A DNA stretch of 64,000 bases, taken from the NCBI GenBank assembly GCA_022495005.1, contig JAGYXB010000653.1:930001-994000 (forward strand). Direction: 5' to 3'. The position numbers and the translations under genes are program-made. Numbering within the stretch: position 1 is the stretch's first letter; each line of letters opens with the position of its first letter. The notes under the pieces were generated by a model that was not told the DNA's origin, made no database searches, and saw nothing but the letters and a program-made list of their open reading frames with translations. Shown here one piece after another: positions 59,171 to 64,000 of this stretch. The stretch is from Rhyacophila brunnea. Lineage: Eukaryota > Arthropoda > Insecta > Trichoptera > Rhyacophilidae.

Positions 59171-60671
59171 CACGAACAACTTTTGAATCAATCTGTATAA
59201 ATTATACAATAAACTGTGGTTTAGCTTGAGCTAACTGAATATTATTCGCGATCACGGTCGATTCATGACCCGTAGAGTTGGTTCTCCATAACTGTGCATT
59301 CCTGGCTCTAGGATGAAAATTATGTAATATATTCAAAAAGTATTATTTTACATATATTATCGATTTATTTTCTTATTACTACATTTATTAATACAAGTGA
59401 ATATAATTTGATCTAATTTTATGCGAGGTAATTAGGCAAAAAATTGCAAAGCTATAAAACGTATACTCTAACTGCCGGTCACTTGGTCTTGTGACAATAC
59501 TGGGATTTTAGGGAGGTGGGAAGAAAAAAATGAGGGCCACCACAATTAGGCCCTACCAATAGGTAAAAATTGTTCTTCGTGGAAATCAGTTCGCAATAGC
59601 CGGCCGACTCAAGTGAGAAGTCGAGAAAAAGAGCAGAAATGTCACGCCACTGGGTTAAACCCTGTTTATTTATTATTGATGCGAAAACAACTGCAGTAGT
59701 TTTGGCCGAAGGGTTCTCGCGGTTTCTCACTACATCCATACTAGAGCAGATAGAATGACAGAGTTTTTCCAGCGCGATTCCAAGTGATTTACAACTTTAC
59801 AATATTCTGTCTCGCTTTACGTATGCAGAGCGCGATTTCGTTTCCAGCAAAAAGAAAGAAACAATTCGATTTTTGAAATATTCTGTGTCTATGGTTGACG
59901 TGAAATATTGACAAAAAAAGATCTCGTCTTAAGTATTGAAACGATAAACAGGTAAAGAATTTACAAACAATAACCACTGAAAGCCTGCACGCTTCCGTTT
60001 ACTTAGTTGTGAAATCTATTTGAGAGTAAAACCCTTGTTTTATTACTTTAATGCAACCATTTTGAAATACCGATAAATCCATATTCCAATATTAGTGGTC
60101 AACGACGTTTGGTTTTAATGTTCTTTGTTTCATCCTTTCATACTTTCAAACTAGAAAAATATATAAATTTTTATTGGTGGATAAACTTTTTATTGCAATA
60201 AATTAATTTTAACATATCCGCATTAATTTTGTATTGTATTTTCTTGTGATTTTGGCGGGTTTTGGAAATTATATATAAACATTAAATCTATTAACTGAAA
60301 TAAGATAAGTATATGTATGTACTTTTTAATAATTTTCAACCGTATGTGGTTCTATCGTATTGGGAAATATACGCTTCCTCAATTCTCGATGAGAATCCAT
60401 TATTTATGTAAAATAAAATAAATTTAAAAGATTGGTAAATTTACATAACTCAATAATGTTCCGGACCATTTTCGTACATTTGTAAGTACATCTTATATTG
60501 CAAAATATAAAAGTGCTTAGCTGTTTTACTCATATCTTGGATATATATGTATATTTTGTGACACATTAATTTTAATTAAAAGTAATCTGTACGTAGGTAT
60601 GTCTTGAGGATGCACAAAAAACGTAATGAAGATTTTGGCGAACATTAGTTGTTATTATTAACAAACTATTT
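59171..60671. other. Gene-free interval
   Basis: An 86-codon minus-strand frame at 59479-59739 has no recognised domain. The rest is AT-rich. Confidence 0.4.
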
Positions 60672-60713
60672 CTTAATATATTCAACGAATAATTCACAAG
60701 ATTTTGAGAATAT

Positions 60714-61349
60714 TCTTCTTCTTCCACGGCTCTACATCCCGGGGTGGAATTTGGGTACCTCCATAACCGCTCTCCTCTCACTCCGGTTTCTCGCCACACT
60801 TCACCAGTTACCGGGTCTTTCTATATGAAGCCAGTCCTCTTCTACGGCGTCAGCCCATCTCCTTCTTGGTCGGCCTCTGGGTCTCTTCCATTGGGGTAGC
60901 CACTTCGTCATGATCCTTGGCGCTCTAACTTCAGTCATTCTCTCCACATGTCCCGCCCATCGTAGTCTTTGGGACTTACAGTATCTTATCATTGTTTGTT
61001 GTTCAATCAGCTTTTCCAACTCGTGGTTCATTTTTATTCTGTAGTTCCCATTTTCCAACGTGGGTCCAAAGATTTTTCGGAGTATGTTGCTGTCGATGAC
61101 AGTTAATTTATTTTTCTCGTTTTGAGTTAAGCACCAAGTCTCACAGCCATAAGTCACCACTGGCCTTATAATTGTTTTATATATTAGAAGTTTACTTCTT
61201 CGAGATAGAATTTTCGACCCCACCAGTCGCTTCCAGGCATGCCAGCATTTATTCCCGGAGATAAGGCGGATTTTTATCTCCTCTGCTGTCTTATTTTGGG
61301 TATTTAGGCTGGATCCGAGATACGTGAACTTGTCCACCCCTTCATATGC
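60714..61349 (-). mobile_element. 5'-truncated LINE with 13-bp target duplication
   Basis: The insertion is bounded by ATTTTGAGAATAT on both sides (60701-60713 and 61350-61362). On the minus strand it starts inside the reverse-transcriptase frame and ends with GAAGAAGAAGA. Target-primed reverse transcription explains the 5' truncation and duplication. Intact open frame and duplication suggest a recent event. Confidence 0.92.
60801..61349 (-). pseudogene. LINE reverse-transcriptase C-terminal fragment
   Basis: The real element part begins around VDKFTYLGSSLNTQNKTAEE and runs to HIERPGNW-stop, about 180 residues without a stop. Readable hallmarks: YLGS, RSKLLIYKTIIRPVVTYGCE with TW, NILRKIFGP, RLRWAGHVERM, and a basic RPRGRPRRRWADAVEEDW segment. 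These form the thumb and C-terminal region of RTE/CR1-like insect LINE polymerases. The catalytic YADD block and endonuclease lie upstream and are missing. The methionine available farther upstream lies in host sequence outside the insertion and is not a real start. Confidence 0.9.
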
Positions 61350-61509
61350 ATTTTGAGAATATAACATTCCATATATTGAACATATATAACTTGAAAACAT
61401 CTCATATATATAGTCACTGGAAAAAATCATATTTGAAAAAAATCCCGTCGAGGTTCGTATTTTTTTCAAATATGATTTTTTCTAGTGGGTATATCTGAGA
61501 TATACATCC

Positions 61510-61575
61510 AAGTTGTCGATTAACTATTTTTTTTATTCAACGAGTAATTCACAAGATTTAAGAATGTAATATTAA
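61510..61575 (+). repeat. 'CACAAGATTT' family, partial copy
   Basis: TTTTATTCAACGAGTAATTC then ACAAGATTTAAGAATGTAAT. It lies just beyond the preceding copy in the same orientation, so it may be a tandem remnant. Confidence 0.6.
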
Positions 61576-61935
61576 TGTATGTCTGTTATTATTAGTTCGA
61601 TTGTTTAGAATATCTTCTTCAGCGTCAGATAAGTGCGTTAGTATGAGTTATTTCATGACGAAGTTACAACTATTCATGGCATTGTAATAATTAATGATGA
61701 ATACCTACAATATTACAAAACTAATAAAGTTCTTATTTCAAATTTCCCTCTCATAAAGATTTAAATTATTGTTTTTGTCCTCTTGGCTTAGCAGACTGGA
61801 TTGGATGAAAAAACCCGATACATTTTTCATTTTATTTCTTTGGATCGTTATGTCGCCATATTTAACAAGATTCCCATTGATTTGCAGGCAATCTTGCAAT
61901 TTGCAACCCCCTAATGATTGTCGATTGAAGCTATA
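61576..61935. other. Gene-free spacer
   Basis: Nothing supported. Confidence 0.4.
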
Positions 61936-62260
61936 TTAGGACGTGTATCCGGCGGTGCGGGTATTTTTAGTGCGGGCATTTCGAGGGGATTTTTCGAGGG
62001 GTCGCGGCCATCCGCGGTCCCGCGAAACGCAGATGAAAGTGGAGGAACAATGCCGAGAGAATGAGAGTGTAGAGTATGGAGAGCGGGTCAGTGCCGAGAG
62101 CGGGACACAGCTGGCCCCCGAACACGCATGCGTCACCCCATCGATCGCGGAACGACAGACCCGTATCCGGGGCCCGGGACTGAGTACGTATCTGTTGGAA
62201 AAACTTCAAGTAGACTTTCAGAGCCCCAATGCTCACAGGACCGAAAAATTTCATCGCGTT
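61936..62260. other. GC-rich block, coding status unknown
   Basis: Composition shifts abruptly to CG-rich. Open frames on both strands (61943-62458 plus; 61936-62136 and 61967-62254 minus) run through it. The plus frame reads a charged peptide (KVEEQCRENESVEYGERVSA) with no domain that I recognise. It may be an untranslated first exon or promoter of the gene to the right, or foreign or transposon DNA. Confidence 0.3.
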
Positions 62261-62458
62261 TTAACTTTCGCTCTACTGCAACATTCTAGACCAAGTCATT
62301 TGCATTACCCCATTATTTTAGATAGACGAATCAAAAGTATGAATCTGTATGCGAAAGGAAAGGGGAAATATAATATCTACAATCACATAAGAGCCAACAT
62401 AATATTAAGTTTCAGACATTTTAATGATGATTTTATATTTCTATTTGAAATTTACTAA

Positions 62459-63399
62459 TTCAGCGATGTCGATTCGACTCATCCCTTTTATTATTTACGC
62501 ATATAATCATTATGATTAATATGCCACATTAATTTTCCTTTTTTTAGACATATCTCCGTTATCCTTTCATACACAAATTTATTGCAAAAATGATAAAAAA
62601 AAAAATATTATCATTTTGTAAAATGGAATTCTACCGACTAAGTAAATGCTAACTCAATCAACAAAATTATTGATTTAAGAAAACTGAATAACTGAAAATT
62701 CATCGTTTTACATTTATAATTACCCGAAAAACAACCAACCACTTCGCTGTGGAAGGCGGCCGTGCATAATCCACGGCTGTACAGACACGGCGGGTGGAGG
62801 AGGGTGTATTTAGCTCAACCACTTCATCGTCTTTACGTGCCTTATCAAGCCGTCCTGGTATTGGCAATAATTTGGCAAATGCGTCTTTGTCTTGATATAG
62901 GTACGTAGAATGTATTTTTCTTAACTTACTGTTCTCGACTTTACTCCACCTGCACTAAGATTACCCGGGAACATGTTGCTGAATATTCGCTGGATCCACT
63001 CCACAATACTTGAAGTCTATAATATGTTTGTATTTAAAGCTGTCTGAAATGATATTGGCTTTGCAGAGAGATATCTGACAATATTATAAACTAAATCGAA
63101 TATATAATTTTGCAATTCAAGCGGTATTCAATTTGGGTAATAGCTTCCACAAGTTTTGTATTACATTTTTACAATTAATTTGCATATACCTACCTATCTT
63201 AATAAAGTAAACTCATAAAATAACAACGACGTATTTATTCATATAGCGACAGTATGTCAATGGCATTTAATTATTTTAGAAGCTATGTCGTGTATAAACG
63301 TGATTTTTTGTTAAATTCTATATGGGAAAGTAAAGCTTTGTGTAATTTGAGTTTGAGACCGAGTAGTATAAATGTGGTCGAAGTTCGTAGCAACGAGAT
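62459..63399. other. Interval without supported gene
   Basis: AT-rich except for a balanced patch at about 62740-62870 (CGGCGGGTGGAGGAGGGTG). No exon recognised. Confidence 0.35.
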
Positions 63400-63570
63400 A
63401 TGTGGAAAACTGTTGCGAGTGCGGCCCTGGGAGGCTGCGTCCCCTATTCCTGTAGCCCCCCTCGGCGTTCCGCCTCCGCCCGTCGTGCTCGCTCCCTGCC
63501 TCCGGCCCTGTCGCGGCATCTCGAGCCAGTCTGCTGCCGCGCGGCGGCTGAGGCCACCGACCGTTCTAAA
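63400..63570. other. GC-rich block upstream of a gene start
   Basis: Strongly C/G-rich, with frequent CG dinucleotides (CGGCGTTCCGCC, GCCGCGCGGCGGC). Frames on both strands give low-complexity Pro/Arg/Ala peptides. Its position about 200-370 bp before a probable start codon suggests promoter or 5' untranslated sequence. Confidence 0.35.
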
Positions 63571-63766
63571 AATGCACCCTAAAATAAATCACCTCTAATA
63601 ATATGTAACCAACATAAAAAAAATAATTAACCGTGTGAATAAAATTAAAAAATAAAACTAAAAACGTAACCAGTAGAGTAAACTAACTAGTATGTCGGAA
63701 TTAAACGCAGTAGTTGTAAGTAGAGACGAGCTAGCGGCGGGCAGTGCGCTCTTTCAATAGGCGGGT

Positions 63767-63824
63767 ATGCGGAGAGACACGCTAGTATTGGCCACCCTCG
63801 TACTTTGCGTGCTCAGCCCGCGGG
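63767..63824 (+). CDS. Probable first coding exon: signal peptide of unknown protein
   Basis: ATG at 63767 is the first after an in-frame TAG (63758). The frame reads MRRDTLVLATLVLCVLSPR: two arginines, then a hydrophobic core of about 11 residues and a small polar end, a classic secretory signal peptide. It is immediately followed by G|GTAAGATA, a good splice donor, giving a 58-bp coding exon ending in phase 1. Exons consisting of just the signal peptide with a phase-1 junction are common in insect secreted proteins and receptors. Codon use is GC-richer than the surroundings, and the upstream 40 bases (GAGCTAGCGGCGGGCAGTGC) are also GC-rich, as expected for a 5' untranslated region. The rest of the gene lies beyond the window, so the product is unknown. 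Confidence 0.6.
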
Positions 63825-64000
63825 GTAAGATATTTCAATATACTCTTCATAGCTTCCGTCTTCAATATTCCCTCAACGGATGGGTGAGATTTACGATGCG
63901 ATGGAAGGCTTTCAGATCCATCGCGATAGAAAATACGCTTTTCCTAACAGAACTTTTTTATGGCACGACATATCACTTCTTCATATTTCATATTCAAATA
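63825..64000 (+). other. Start of presumed intron 1
   Basis: Begins GTAAGATATT and returns to AT-rich composition. No acceptor is reached before the window ends. Confidence 0.45.

Larger units (their letters stand above)
60672..61490 (+). mobile_element. 'CACAAGATTT' family copy split by a LINE
   Basis: ATTCAACGAATAATTCACAA is interrupted at 60713 by a LINE and resumes at 61350 with TTTTGAGAATATAACATTCC, then TTGAAAACATCTCATATATA. It then forms a tight palindrome, AATCATATTTGAAAAAAAT against its complement (about 61425-61476). Between the palindrome arms only TCCCGTCGAGGTTCG survives, matching the 3' end of the tRNA-like segment at 57259. So this copy has lost most of the tRNA-like core. Confidence 0.75.

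Noticed and set aside
61350..61469. Upstream methionine extending the LINE protein
   Set aside because: It lies beyond the 13-bp target duplication, in host sequence, so the fusion frame is accidental.
63283..63598. Coding exon in the GC-rich block on either strand
   Set aside because: Both strands and three frames are open merely because of composition; peptides are low-complexity Pro/Arg/Gly/Ala.

Overview
The window reads as nuclear DNA of an insect, most likely an aphid or close relative. This is an inference from composition and repeat style: the DNA is strongly AT-rich, AATAATATT-like runs are everywhere, the palindrome TAGGTACCTA recurs at least eight times, and the transposon families are typical of Hemiptera. 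No long uninterrupted host gene, rRNA or convincing functional tRNA gene is visible. The stretch is mainly intergenic or intronic DNA built from layered transposable elements, and most long open frames in it are chance frames or translated repeats.

Layout. 0-8 kb: a foldback element whose arms are a GGGATTTCGGCC-type minisatellite (49-660), a degraded repeat, two tRNA-derived SINEs, one of them split by a 302-bp element with an 8-bp target duplication (5967-6268), and a hAT-type MITE (6837-7379). 9-16 kb: a truncated TTAA-flanked MITE, fragments of other families, and a SINE on the minus strand (13335-13573). 16.26-18.13 kb: a Helitron with both ends intact, carrying only the N-terminal part of a Rep/helicase protein (16433-17617, minus). 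19-26 kb: a TIR element containing a tRNA-like sequence, two copies of a Harbinger-like MITE with 3-bp target duplications (20883-21538 and 24208-24803), a second copy of the 8-bp-duplicating element (21893-22197), and the complete TTAA MITE (25444-26115).

26-38 kb: a possible gene start (TATA box, non-coding exon, GTAAGT, CAG|ATG near 26.4-26.9 kb), further weak exon candidates, tRNA-like SINE heads, two hAT MITEs (28936-29361; 35697-36451 with a perfect 8-bp duplication), a 600-bp TIR element hit by a LINE, and a minus-strand LINE 3' end (about 37.7-38.5 kb). 40-50 kb: the best full-length SINE (40054-40301, 10-bp duplication), a TA-flanked MITE, a 680-bp foldback MITE flanked by TTAA (43629-44308), a LINE tail, an old SINE, and two more TIR elements. 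52-57 kb: a broken hAT transposase C-terminus bordered by TCTCGAGA-rich repeats, a 189-bp MITE with near-perfect arms, two 150-bp direct repeats, and a TIR element carrying a foldable tRNA-like sequence (57259-57330, minus). 60-64 kb: a 5'-truncated LINE with a 13-bp target duplication, then GC-rich blocks, and at the right edge a probable first coding exon of a secreted or membrane protein (63767-63824, plus) ending at a GTAAG splice donor.

How the parts relate: the window mainly records transposition. Target-site duplications, nesting and copy-to-copy divergence allow relative dating. The non-autonomous DNA elements would have been moved by transposases or Rep proteins encoded elsewhere, and the SINEs by LINE enzymes. 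All calls come from reading the sequence by eye; no database or alignment was run.
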